Source: CAZJRB01 sp964547995 | GTDB lineage: Bacteria > Planctomycetota > Planctomycetia > Pirellulales > Thermoguttaceae | DNA: 27,809 nt | Assembly (NCBI GenBank): GCA_964547995.1 | Contig: CAZJRB010000102.1 | Span: 1 to 27,809 of the forward strand | Reading direction: 5' to 3' | Shown here: positions 15,148 through 22,175 of the stretch, in pieces | How positions within the stretch are numbered: the stretch's first letter is position 1 | Layout of the letters: the number at the start of each line of letters is the position of its first letter | Position numbers and translations under genes: made by a program | Notes under the pieces: generated by a model | Told to the model about the DNA's origin: nothing | The model's input: the letters and a program-made list of their open reading frames with translations, nothing else | The model's database searches: none

Positions 15148-15233
15148 GGCGCGACCACCGGTCGCGGCTTTATGTTCCATTGCTTGCGGCTTTGGGTACC
15201 ACTTCGGGCGCGACCACCGGTCGCGGCTTTATG
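15148..15233. repeat. REP pair, left module inner part (inverted)
   Basis: Two copies in the opposite orientation to 14982-15039 (15148-15174 and 15206-15233), separated by about 31 bp. The loop reads ACC instead of AAC while the stem is intact. The second copy supplies the stop codon of the transposase gene. Confidence 0.9.
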
Positions 15234-15768
15234 GCATGAAGTCCGTCGTGATGAACGGATACGGTCGCGGGCCTACCCCGCGGCGAACATTGTGTTGTTC
15301 GATGTAATCCAAAGCCTGCTGACATGAATCGATGTCGAAGAGAAACGTGCGCCACCGCCCTTTGCACCAGACCGGCCCGGCGTGCGGCGTCGTGCGATGG
15401 ATCCTCTTTGTCGCTTGATCCTTGATCCACTTGACAGTATGGTCGATGTTACGCTCTGTGTATGTCAGGAGCATGTGCGAGTGCGTCTTCTCGATCGAAG
15501 CAGCGAGAATCGACCAACCGGATCTCGCCTCACAGTCCGCGATCGCTTCGATAACCGTGCGGTTCATGGCAGCCGTGAGCGTAACTGGAGGATGCTTCAT
15601 TCGCTCTTGCGACATCCGGTGCCGCACCGGGTCGCCGGCGTGGAGCATGTGCGGCTCAATCAGACCAAGTTCGTCATCCCAAGCCGTTGACCAAGATCCA
15701 CGCTGATCACCAGGCAACCATAAGCCGTAGCCGGCTATCACGATATGGTATCCGAGCGTCTTTGGCAT
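15229..15768 (-). CDS. REP-associated HUH transposase (Y1_Tnp/RAYT-like)
   Basis: The 179-aa product resembles the single-domain Y1 transposases that planctomycetes carry next to REP-like repeats. The opening YHIVIAGYGLWLPGDQRGSW (7-26) is characteristic, the HUH site is THSHM (H96 and H98), and the nucleophile is probably Y155 in ALDYIEQHNVRRG, at the position of the RAYT motif. These enzymes nick and rejoin single-stranded REP hairpins and are thought to spread them; the host gene is usually domesticated and single copy. The middle residue of HxH is Ser rather than a bulky hydrophobic one. The ATG at 15768 is chosen because all upstream sequence in frame is REP array. There is no Shine-Dalgarno, and a TACAAT lies 6 bases before the ATG, so a leaderless mRNA is likely. 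The TAA stop lies in a REP. Confidence 0.87.
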   Translation of the reverse strand: MPKTLGYHIVIAGYGLWLPGDQRGSWSTAWDDELGLIEPHMLHAGDPVRHRMSQERMKHPPVTLTAAMNRTVIEAIADCEARSGWSILAASIEKTHSHMLLTYTERNIDHTVKWIKDQATKRIHRTTPHAGPVWCKGRWRTFLFDIDSCQQALDYIEQHNVRRGVGPRPYPFITTDFMP

Positions 15769-15774
15769 GGCGAG

Positions 15775-15803
15775 ATTGTACGTTTGGGAAAAACGGTCGG
15801 CAA
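15775..15803 (-). promoter_or_regulatory. Candidate promoter giving a leaderless transposase mRNA
   Basis: On the minus strand TTGCCG (15803-15798) and TACAAT (15780-15775) are spaced by 17 bp. Only 6 bases separate the -10 from the ATG, so transcription would start at or within the start codon. The -35 sits just outside the five-copy REP array. Confidence 0.5.
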
Positions 15804-15810
15804 CCCCCGC

Positions 15811-15960
15811 ATAAAGCCGCGACCGTTGGTCGCGCCCCGCATAAAGCCGCAACCGGCGGTCGCGCCCCGCATAAAGCCGCGACCGTTGGTCGCGCCCCGC
15901 ATAAAGCCGCGACCGTTGGTCGCGCCCCGCATAAAGCCGCGACCGTTGGTCGCGCCCCGG
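15811..15960. repeat. Five-copy 30-bp REP tandem array
   Basis: Exactly five head-to-tail 30-bp units at 15811, 15841, 15871, 15901 and 15931, with no spacers. Units 1, 3, 4 and 5 are identical apart from the final base; unit 2 changes the hairpin to GCAACC-GGC-GGTCGC, keeping pairing through a wobble. It lies directly upstream of the transposase promoter. The 30-bp period leaves reading frames open, which produces a spurious N-terminal extension (repeated GRDQRSRLYA). Confidence 0.97.
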
Positions 15961-16063
15961 CGTAGGGGGAAACGCTACCAATCGGTTCTTTCGCCCGTCC
16001 GTTGCGGCTGATGAGTTGGATCGATCCACTGCGAATCGATGAGGTTGCGTTTTCCCCGCTTCC

Positions 16064-16147
16064 GGGCGCGACCGCCGGTCGCGGCTTTATGTTTGTTGCT
16101 TACGGCTTTGACACCGCTTCCGGCGAGACCGGCGGTCGCGGCTTTAC
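16064..16147. repeat. REP pair, right module (inverted)
   Basis: Two REP copies (16064-16091, 16121-16147) in the inverted orientation, with loops GCC and GGC. The outermost copy contains the TAA stop codon of peptidase T. They mirror 15148-15233. Confidence 0.88.
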
Positions 16148-17382
16148 GACTCTTCCGCCCAGACTTCTGCAATCGCGACGATCCACTCGGCGGCCTGCTC
16201 CATTTCTTCGAGACACGCCCATTCGAGCGGGGAATGGGGGTTGTGCTGGCCGCTGCCGAGGTTGGGGGTTGGCAGGCCCATTTCGGTCAGGCGCGAGCCG
16301 TCGGTCCCGCCGCGGACGATCTTTCGATCGGCGGTGCGGCCGAGCCGTTTGAGGGCCTTCTCGGCGTACGCAACCGCTCGGGGCTCCTTGGCGAGCCCTT
16401 CGGCCAGGTTGCGGTACTGCGGCTTGACATTGACGTCGATCTTCGCGTTTGGGAACTCGGCCGTGGTGGCGCCGGCCGCTTCGCGGAGCAGCTCCGCTTG
16501 TTCGGCCAGCTTCGCCGTCGCAAAGTCCCGCAGGAGGATCCTAATCGTCACTTCCGCCACGCCGCCGCTCAACTCGTACGGGTGGACAAAGCCCTCGCGG
16601 TCCTCGGTAGTCTCGGGCGAGAGCCGGTCGCGCGGCAACTGCTCGACGAAATGGGCCGCCGCCCGGAACGCGTTGGTCATTCGGTCCTTGGCGATGGACG
16701 GATGGATGTTCACGCCCCGGATCGTCACAACCGCCAGATCGGCGGAAAACGTTTCGACATCGAGCCGGTCGACCCCGGAGCTGTCGAGCGTGTAACAGGC
16801 GACCGCGGCGATCTCGTCCAGATCGAGGTGATCGGTCCCCCGGCCGACTTCCTCGTCGCAGGTAAAACAGAGGCGGATCGGGCCGTGCTCGATCTTGGGG
16901 TGCTCGACCATCCACTCGACCGCTTCCATGATGTCGGCCACGCCCGACTTGTCGTCGGCCCCCAGCAACGTGGTTCCGTCGGTGGTCACCAGCGTGTACC
17001 CGTGGAGTTCGTCGAGTTCGGGGTTTTCAGCGACACGGATCACTTGGGAGGGATCGCCGGGCAAGGGGATGTCGCCACCGGGGTAGTTGCCGATAACCCG
17101 GGGGCGGATGCCCTCGCCCGGCATTTCGGGTGAAGTGTCAAGATGGGCACAAAAGGCAATCGTGGGAACCGCCTCGGACACCGTGGCGGATACCGTCGCC
17201 AGGACAATGCCGTGCCGGTTCTGGCCGGCATCGGCCAGGCCCATCGCCCGGAGTTCCGCGACCAGCATTCGCCCCAGCTCGAGCTGGCCCGGCGAGCTGG
17301 GGTAGTCGTCGGTTGCTTCCCGGGCGGTGGTCGGGACCTTGACATAGCGCAAAAAGCGTTCCAAAAGCCGTTGCTGGTCCAT
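16144..17382 (-). CDS. pepT: Peptidase T (tripeptide aminopeptidase, M20B)
   Basis: The 412-aa product is a cytosolic dizinc aminopeptidase that removes the N-terminal residue from tripeptides. The expected M20 residues are in order: HLDTSPE (H80, D82), GADDKSG (bridging D143), DEEVG (E177 base, E178 ligand), LDSSG (D200) and QHNPHSPLEW near the C-terminus (H383), agreeing with the E. coli PepT spacing. The dimerisation lid begins near VTIRGVNIHP (219-228). Length matches the family (about 410). The ATG at 17382 has GGAG 8 bases upstream; in-frame sequence further upstream is rejected because it lies beyond this signal and would add 29 non-conserved residues. The TAA stop falls in the REP hairpin at 16121-16147. 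Confidence 0.94.
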   Translation of the reverse strand: MDQQRLLERFLRYVKVPTTAREATDDYPSSPGQLELGRMLVAELRAMGLADAGQNRHGIVLATVSATVSEAVPTIAFCAHLDTSPEMPGEGIRPRVIGNYPGGDIPLPGDPSQVIRVAENPELDELHGYTLVTTDGTTLLGADDKSGVADIMEAVEWMVEHPKIEHGPIRLCFTCDEEVGRGTDHLDLDEIAAVACYTLDSSGVDRLDVETFSADLAVVTIRGVNIHPSIAKDRMTNAFRAAAHFVEQLPRDRLSPETTEDREGFVHPYELSGGVAEVTIRILLRDFATAKLAEQAELLREAAGATTAEFPNAKIDVNVKPQYRNLAEGLAKEPRAVAYAEKALKRLGRTADRKIVRGGTDGSRLTEMGLPTPNLGSGQHNPHSPLEWACLEEMEQAAEWIVAIAEVWAEES

Positions 17383-17506
17383 TATCGGTGCTCCAAGACA
17401 ATCTGAACCAAACTCTCTGCCCCCATCTTCCCAAACGCCAGCCTGTTTTGGTACCCTGGTGGGCGACATTCGACGGCGAGCCGACCAACATCACGGAGGT
17501 TATCCC

Positions 17507-18340
17507 ATGCCCACCCAATTCCGCTACCTGGTCTTCGATATCGAGAGCGTCGCCGATCCGTCGCTGGTGGCGAATATCCACTTTGCGGGCGAGCCGGTCG
17601 AGCCGGCCGAGGCGGTGCGGCTCTACCGGGCCGAGCTGATGGAGAAGTACGACAGCGACTTCATTCCCTACACGTTCCAGATCCCGATCTCCGTGGCCGT
17701 CGGGAAGGTAACGGGCGACTTCCGGCTCCACGACGTCGTGGTACTCGACGAGCCGGAGTTTCGGCCGCACGTGATCACCGAGAATTTCTGGCGGGGGTGG
17801 GAGAAATATCGCCGGCCCACGCTGGTGAGCTTCAACGGCCGCGGGTTCGACATCCCACTCTTGGAGTTGGCCGCGTTTCGCTACGGTATCCCGGTTCCCG
17901 GCTGGTTCCAGTCGGCCGGCAAATCATTCGACCAACCCCGATACCGCTTCAACACCCGCTCGCACATCGATCTTTGCGAACTGCTGACCAACCACGGGGC
18001 AACGCGATTTCACGGCGGGTTGAACCTCGCGGCCAACCTGCTGGGCAAGCCGGGAAAAATGGACGTCCAGGGCGACATGGTCCAGGACATGTACAATGAC
18101 GGACGGCTGGGGGAAATCAACGACTACTGCCAGTGCGACGTGCTCGATACCTACTTCGTCTTTCTGCGATCGCAGGTCCTCATCGGCCAGTTGCCGCTGG
18201 AGCGGGAGCAGAAAATCATCGCCGATACGAAGAGATGGCTCGAACAAAGGGCCGACGAGGCGGCGGCGTTTCGGCTCTACCTGGAACACTGGGGCGATTG
18301 GGTAAATCCCTGGATGGAGGTAACCCAAGAGGCCATTTGA
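17507..18340 (+). CDS. Predicted 3'-5' exonuclease, PolB-like (PF10108)
   Basis: The 277-aa protein is a DEDD-type exonuclease related to the proofreading domain of family B DNA polymerases, of the stand-alone type annotated 'predicted 3'-5' exonuclease related to the exonuclease domain of PolB'. Exo I is VFDIES (9-14; D11, E13), Exo II is SFNGRGFDIPLL (108-119; D115) and Exo III is NDYCQCDVLDTY (205-216; D211). The region HIDLCELL (153-160) is a further conserved strand. No polymerase domain is present. The ATG at 17507 has GGAGG 7 bases upstream, better than a start 16 codons earlier. It is divergent from pepT. A role in DNA repair is inferred from the fold only. Confidence 0.88.
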   Translation: MPTQFRYLVFDIESVADPSLVANIHFAGEPVEPAEAVRLYRAELMEKYDSDFIPYTFQIPISVAVGKVTGDFRLHDVVVLDEPEFRPHVITENFWRGWEKYRRPTLVSFNGRGFDIPLLELAAFRYGIPVPGWFQSAGKSFDQPRYRFNTRSHIDLCELLTNHGATRFHGGLNLAANLLGKPGKMDVQGDMVQDMYNDGRLGEINDYCQCDVLDTYFVFLRSQVLIGQLPLEREQKIIADTKRWLEQRADEAAAFRLYLEHWGDWVNPWMEVTQEAI

Positions 18341-18463
18341 CCGACCCCCCGATTAACAAAGAAACAAGAACGGACCCATCGCATCTTTCCAAAATCTTAG
18401 TGTCCTCTTGGAAATTTTAGGGTCTTTTTAAGAAGTTGTCTTTTTAGAAAAAGGGAGAATCCC

Positions 18464-18748
18464 ATGGCGACATTTTTTCTCTTTGGCCGCTATTCGGCCG
18501 ACGCGTTGTCGAAGGTTAGTGCGAAGCGCACACAAAAGGCGCATAAACTCATCGAGGACCTTGGCGGCAAGGTTGTAGGAATCTACGGCCTGCTGGGTGA
18601 GCACGATCTGGTAATCATTACCGAGTTGCCCAGTATGACCGAGGCGGTGAAGGTCTCGATCGCCTTGAGACGCGAAACCGACATTTCCTTCTCCACGGCG
18701 GCGGCCATACCCGTCGATCAATTCGATCAAATCGTCGGGGAAATGTGA
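18464..18748 (+). CDS. GYD domain protein
   Basis: The 94-aa protein matches the GYD family (PF08734): a ferredoxin-like alpha/beta fold with the segments FFLFGRYSADALSKV, LGGKVVGIYGLLGEHDLVII and TEAVKVSIALRRETDISFST. The family is small, cytosolic and uncharacterised, resembling dimeric alpha-beta barrel proteins. The ATG follows GGGAG. No partner gene is evident. Confidence 0.85.
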   Translation: MATFFLFGRYSADALSKVSAKRTQKAHKLIEDLGGKVVGIYGLLGEHDLVIITELPSMTEAVKVSIALRRETDISFSTAAAIPVDQFDQIVGEM

Positions 18749-18860
18749 CCGGTAACCGGCAGCATTTTAAGATCATCGCATAAATTCCTTGCCAAACAGG
18801 CCGGTTTAAGGTAGGATTACAGTATCAGGACGTCGGGTGCGGTGCCTCACCGATGGCGTT

Positions 18861-18890
18861 TTGACAGGAACAGGAGGCGTCGGGTATAGT
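18861..18890 (+). promoter_or_regulatory. Strong sigma-70-type promoter
   Basis: A consensus TTGACA (18861-18866) is followed after 18 bp by TATAGT (18885-18890). Transcription would start near 18897, only a few bases before a terminator hairpin. Confidence 0.65.
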
Positions 18891-18896
18891 CTGCAA

Positions 18897-18946
18897 GGAA
18901 AGCCCGTTGTGTGCCGATACCTGACAGGCACAATGCGGGCTTTTTT
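18897..18946 (+). ncRNA. Possible very short RNA between promoter and terminator
   Basis: A transcript starting near 18897 would be about 50 nt and would consist almost entirely of the terminator stem-loop: AGCCCG (18901-18906) pairs with CGGGCT (18936-18941), and TGTGCC (18910-18915) with GGCACA (18927-18932), leaving an 11-base loop (18916-18926) and an internal bulge. It could be a stable small RNA, or a constitutive attenuator. No RNA family is recognised. Confidence 0.45.
18901..18946 (+). terminator. Rho-independent terminator
   Basis: A 12-bp two-part stem with an internal bulge is followed by TTTTTT (18941-18946). It may also end read-through from the GYD gene about 150 bp upstream. 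Confidence 0.7.
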
Positions 18947-19004
18947 GGTGCGCAACGGAGCCACTCCTTTGCGATTGATTGATGATGCTCCTCCGGTTGC
19001 ACTC

Positions 19005-19033
19005 TTGACAGGCGGATGGTGGTGAACTAGATA
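19005..19033 (+). promoter_or_regulatory. Weak candidate promoter for XRE gene
   Basis: TTGACA (19005-19010), 17 bp, then TAGATA (19028-19033), about 200 bp before the ATG at 19237. The -10 is poor, and an inverted repeat lies between this site and the gene. Confidence 0.25.
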
Positions 19034-19068
19034 ACAAGTAACATTTCAGCCGAATGGTGAAACACTTT

Positions 19069-19137
19069 GTACGACGGCCTTCCAAGGCCGTCGAGGGGTT
19101 GCGATGTCGCAGCGACGGCCTTGGAAGGCCATCGTAC
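19069..19137. repeat. Inverted repeat, ACGGCCTT family
   Basis: Two 25-bp arms (19069-19093 and 19113-19137) are reverse complements with one mismatch and a 19-bp loop. Each arm contains its own near-palindrome, ACGGCCTTCCAAGGCCGT. It lies in the 5' region of the XRE gene and has no T-run, so it is a REP-type hairpin rather than a terminator. Confidence 0.9.
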
Positions 19138-19236
19138 TACAGACGGCTGAAGTATTACGATAACAATAATAGACGGCTTTGTTAGCTTGCTCCGCCACGT
19201 CACAGCGGGCCGGAGAACCGTATCAGGGGCAATATC

Positions 19237-19731
19237 ATGTCTGTGTACGCCAAAGAGAATCTGAACCGGTTGATGGCCGTCGAGGGGCTCTCCATCCATG
19301 ACGTGGCGGAAAGGACCGGTCTTGACGAACGGACTATCCGCGGAATCCTCAGCGGTTCCAACAAACCCCACGCCCGCTCACTCCACCGCCTGGCCAAAGG
19401 CCTCCGGGTCTCGGTCGACGAGTTCTTCATCGACCCCAGCCAGCTCCTCTACCGGCGATTCGACCAGAAAACCAATCCCGCGGTTGAAGACGCCCTGAAA
19501 AACCACCCGGAACTCTTTGCCGGCTGGCGGGAATCCGACTTCGACGAACTCCATAGCCGGGTGGGGGAAGGGGGAGCCTTGACCGAAGAAGGCGCGCTGG
19601 AATCCGTCCGCCAAATGAACCGCAATCGCGAACTCCACCAAAAACTCGACGTGCTGCTGGAGAGCACCGATGCGGAACTCATCGGCGGCATAATCGACCT
19701 GGCACATAAACAGGTCGTCAAAGACAAGTAG
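19237..19731 (+). CDS. XRE-family HTH transcriptional regulator
   Basis: The 164-aa protein has an N-terminal Cro/C1-type helix-turn-helix: NLNRLMAVEGLSIHDVAERTGLDERTIRGILSG spans residues about 8-40, followed by the family's ARSLHRLAKGLRVSVDEFF. The remaining C-terminal part (about 65-164) is helical and acidic, without a recognised sensor domain. It ends DLAHKQVVKDK. The ATG follows AGGGG. It stands alone, and its targets cannot be deduced from the sequence. Confidence 0.88.
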   Translation: MSVYAKENLNRLMAVEGLSIHDVAERTGLDERTIRGILSGSNKPHARSLHRLAKGLRVSVDEFFIDPSQLLYRRFDQKTNPAVEDALKNHPELFAGWRESDFDELHSRVGEGGALTEEGALESVRQMNRNRELHQKLDVLLESTDAELIGGIIDLAHKQVVKDK

Positions 19732-19821
19732 GGGCGAGGATTCTAAGCTAAGAACTCGTAAAAAAACTGTTTCCGGAATTCGACAGAATGCCGTGACGTG
19801 GGGCAACCGTGCGCGCCGCAG

Positions 19822-19904
19822 TCAAAGGAGGGGGCACCTGCCCCCGGCCCACCCGATTCCGGCGTTCACCCCAATGGGCCGGGGGCAGGTGCCCCCTCCT
19901 TTGA
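19822..19904. repeat. Perfect inverted repeat, GGGGGCACCTGCCCCC family
   Basis: Two 30-bp arms (19822-19851, 19875-19904) are perfect reverse complements with a 23-bp loop. It lies between the ends of the convergent XRE and glycosyltransferase genes. The same sequence recurs at 12530-12563 (half) and 27505-27576. Confidence 0.95.
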
Positions 19905-19960
19905 TTCGATGTGTTCGCGGCTTCATGAAGACAATTCCGGAAGTTATTTCTTTACGAGTT

Positions 19961-20821
19961 CTAACACCGGGCCCGGGATTCGCACCGCCACAGCGACTCC
20001 AACACCATGGCCGCGATCCGCCCGGGGTCGAACTGCTCCGCCGCGATGCTCGCCGTCTCCTCTCGATCGAAGGCGTGGCATTGCCGTACTGCTTCGATAC
20101 ATGCGTGCCGTTGGAAATCATTCAGCATTACGCCGGTTCGCCCCGGCGTGATGAACGGGGCGCCGCGGGGTAATCCGACCGCAGGGCAACCGCTCAACAG
20201 CATCTCCGCCAGCGCCAACGGCCCGCGGTCGTCGTCGGAAAGATAAACGCAACATCGCGAGCGCCGCGCGGCTGCGAAAAGTTCCTCGCGCCGAAACCGG
20301 CCGTAGAACAATAGCTTCGTCCGCGGGAAACACTGCTGGAGATGCTCGATCAAGCAGGCGTCGTAGCCGCTCTTGGCGTAGATCAGAAGATCATACTCCG
20401 CCCGCAGCGGTCCACCCGGCTTCGGGTCGATCGGGTACGGCCAGACGACGATCGGCGCCCGGTTTTGCGGTCGGCGATGCCGCTCGATGAGTCCGCGGTA
20501 CCAGGCCGATTCGGTGAACATAAGGCGGCAACCCGCGGCGCCGCACAACTCGCGTTCGGCCGCCAGCGAACAGGGCCGGCGGCTGTTCTCGAACAGGACA
20601 TTCGGACCGAGGACAAACGACCGCCCCGCCGCCGCCAGCGCCGCGGCCGTATCGCGGTCCTTCCAGCACCAGATCCACGGCACCTCGCCGTCGCGGAGCC
20701 GGCCGCCGATCTTCAGCCACCGGCAATTCCTCGCGCGAAGCGCCCGTTGCAGCGCGTATTGCCCGTTCCACGGCCCAAAGCCGCGTGGATGGTTCACTTT
20801 GCGAAGGAGCCGGATAACCAT
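19961..20821 (-). CDS. Glycosyltransferase, GT-B/GT1-like
   Basis: The 286-aa product resembles the C-terminal Rossmann half of GT-B glycosyltransferases: CCVYLSDDDRGPLALAEMLL (190-209) and GCPAVGLPRGAPFI (211-224) correspond to the nucleotide-sugar binding loop and the E-containing segment. The N-terminal part (NHPRGFGPWNGQYALQRALR, 10-29) resembles the acceptor-side start of this group but is short. The start at 20821 lies one base after the TGA of the upstream GT2 gene (TGACATG), which points to coupling; in-frame ATGs at 20893 and 20863 would overlap that gene. It is the last gene of the minus-strand sugar-transfer cluster. Donor and acceptor are unknown. Confidence 0.75.
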   Translation of the reverse strand: MVIRLLRKVNHPRGFGPWNGQYALQRALRARNCRWLKIGGRLRDGEVPWIWCWKDRDTAAALAAAGRSFVLGPNVLFENSRRPCSLAAERELCGAAGCRLMFTESAWYRGLIERHRRPQNRAPIVVWPYPIDPKPGGPLRAEYDLLIYAKSGYDACLIEHLQQCFPRTKLLFYGRFRREELFAAARRSRCCVYLSDDDRGPLALAEMLLSGCPAVGLPRGAPFITPGRTGVMLNDFQRHACIEAVRQCHAFDREETASIAAEQFDPGRIAAMVLESLWRCESRARC

Positions 20822-20822
20822 G

Positions 20823-21542
20823 TCAAAACATCCGTGGTTGAACGCCCGGACGAATGACCGCATCGCCCAAGTCGATTTTCGGCGGATCGGCAACGGCCAA
20901 TGGAGTTTTCTTCGCCCGCAACGCCCCGAGCCGCTCGTACCCGCGGCGGCCCATGCCGGAGATGTGCCATCCCGGGCCGCCCCAGGAATAGATGTAGAAC
21001 GGGCGAAAACCGGACTTGCACGGATCGGCGTCTCTTACCCCGGCTTGTAGAAACCGCCCGGCCAGCGCCAGGTCTTCCCCGTTGTTTTCGGCCGGGTAGC
21101 CGCCGACCCGGTTAAACACATCGCGGCGATACGCCCAACCGCCGTGAAAGAGCCCGCCCGTTTCGTGTTGTGCAAGCGTGCCGTCCTTCTGCGGGTGCAA
21201 GACGAGTGACGGCCGCGACCACGGGGCGCTCTTCAGCGCCTCGGCGCTCGCCCGCAACGCCCAGGGCAAATAGAGATCGTCGTCGTCCCACACGGCGATC
21301 GCTTCGGTGTCGCCGGCAATCATGGCGGCCGCTGCGTTCCGCTTCTCGCCCAGCGTGGGAAAACGCCGCGCCGTCGAGACCAAACGCCAGCGGTCGCCTT
21401 GCCGGTCGTCATACTGCCCGGTGTCGTCGAGGACGACCAACTCCCGCAATTCGGCCGGGTAGTCCTGCCGCTCGAAGCAACGGATGAGATACCCGAGTTG
21501 CCTCGGACGCAGAAACGTGCAGCAGACGGCGGCGATTTTCAT
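20823..21542 (-). CDS. Glycosyltransferase family 2
   Basis: The 239-aa product is a GT-A fold inverting transferase: VCCTFLRPRQLGYLIRCFER (6-25) is the opening nucleotide-binding strand and helix, VVLDDTG (36-42) the first acidic pair, VWDDDDLYLP (84-93) the metal-binding DxD site, and NNGEDLAL (153-160) carries the likely catalytic base. No membrane segment is present. The start has no clear Shine-Dalgarno and is preceded by a degenerate repeat (GGGGTTAGGG-type on the plus strand). It is coupled to the following GT gene. Confidence 0.87.
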   Translation of the reverse strand: MKIAAVCCTFLRPRQLGYLIRCFERQDYPAELRELVVLDDTGQYDDRQGDRWRLVSTARRFPTLGEKRNAAAAMIAGDTEAIAVWDDDDLYLPWALRASAEALKSAPWSRPSLVLHPQKDGTLAQHETGGLFHGGWAYRRDVFNRVGGYPAENNGEDLALAGRFLQAGVRDADPCKSGFRPFYIYSWGGPGWHISGMGRRGYERLGALRAKKTPLAVADPPKIDLGDAVIRPGVQPRMF

Positions 21543-21574
21543 GGCTGGGGGTTAGGGGCTGGGGGTTAGGGATT

Positions 21575-22082
21575 AGGGTCTTACGTCGTAATTTCTGTGC
21601 GCCGTGCGCGTATGTGTTCTTGCGGGGATATTGCAAATTGAAAATTGCAGATTGCAAATTGAAAATTCAAGATCGGCGAAATCCTGGCTGAAAATCGGCT
21701 TCCAGCGGGGTCGATCCGCAGCCAAATGCGGCAAAACCACCGACCAGACGCAAGCTCGAACCAATTTGCAGTTTGCAATTTTCAATTTTCAATTTGCAAT
21801 CTCTTTGGTTGCGGCCTCAGGCCGCCTTAGGGTCTTACGTCGTAACTTCTGTGCGCCGTGCGCGTATGTGTTCTTGCGGGGATATTGCAAATTGAAAATT
21901 GCAGATTGCAAATTGAACATTCAAGATCGGCGAAATCCTGGCTGGAAATCGGCTTCCAGTGGGATCGATCCGCAGCCAAATGCGGCAAAACCACCGACCA
22001 GACGCAAGCTCGAACCAATTTGCAGTTTGCAATTTTCAATTTTCAATTTGCAATCTCTTTGGTTGCAGCCTCAGGCCGCCCT
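21575..22082. repeat. 254-bp tandem duplication with AT-rich inverted ends
   Basis: Two head-to-tail copies, 21575-21828 and 21829-22082, differ at only a few positions. Each begins AGGGTCTTACGTCGTAA and contains two AT-rich blocks near its ends (ATTGCAAATTGAAAATTG near 21630; its reverse complement near 21795) that can pair with each other, with a GC-rich middle. The blocks contrast strongly with surrounding DNA. The repeat separates the GT2 gene from the next transferase gene. Nothing coding is supported inside. Confidence 0.95.
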
Positions 22083-22103
22083 TACGGCTTTTCGAGCACA
22101 AAG

Positions 22104-22124
22104 CCCCCGCACTGCGTGCGGGGG
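22104..22124. terminator. Strong hairpin downstream of transferase gene
   Basis: CCCCCGCAC-TGC-GTGCGGGGG forms a 9-bp perfect stem with a 3-base loop. On the minus strand it lies about 50 bases after the stop of the gene at 22176 and is followed by CTTTG rather than a long T-run, so it may be a weak terminator or a transcript-stabilising hairpin. Confidence 0.4.
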
Positions 22125-22175
22125 TTCTGCACGGATGTCCCGCGCACTCGTCCGGCAAGCAATTCGCGATCGTCT

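Noticed and set aside
15811..15960. CRISPR array (five 30-bp repeats)
   Set aside because: The repeats are directly adjacent without spacers, contain a REP hairpin and are next to a REP transposase; no cas genes are present.
15769..16029. An N-terminal extension of the transposase with repeated GRDQRSRLYA
   Set aside because: It is the 30-bp REP array read in frame, and transposase-like sequence begins only at 15768.
18749..18860. A further small gene between the GYD gene and the promoter at 18861
   Set aside because: The open frames are short, lack a start signal and overlap the promoter-terminator unit.
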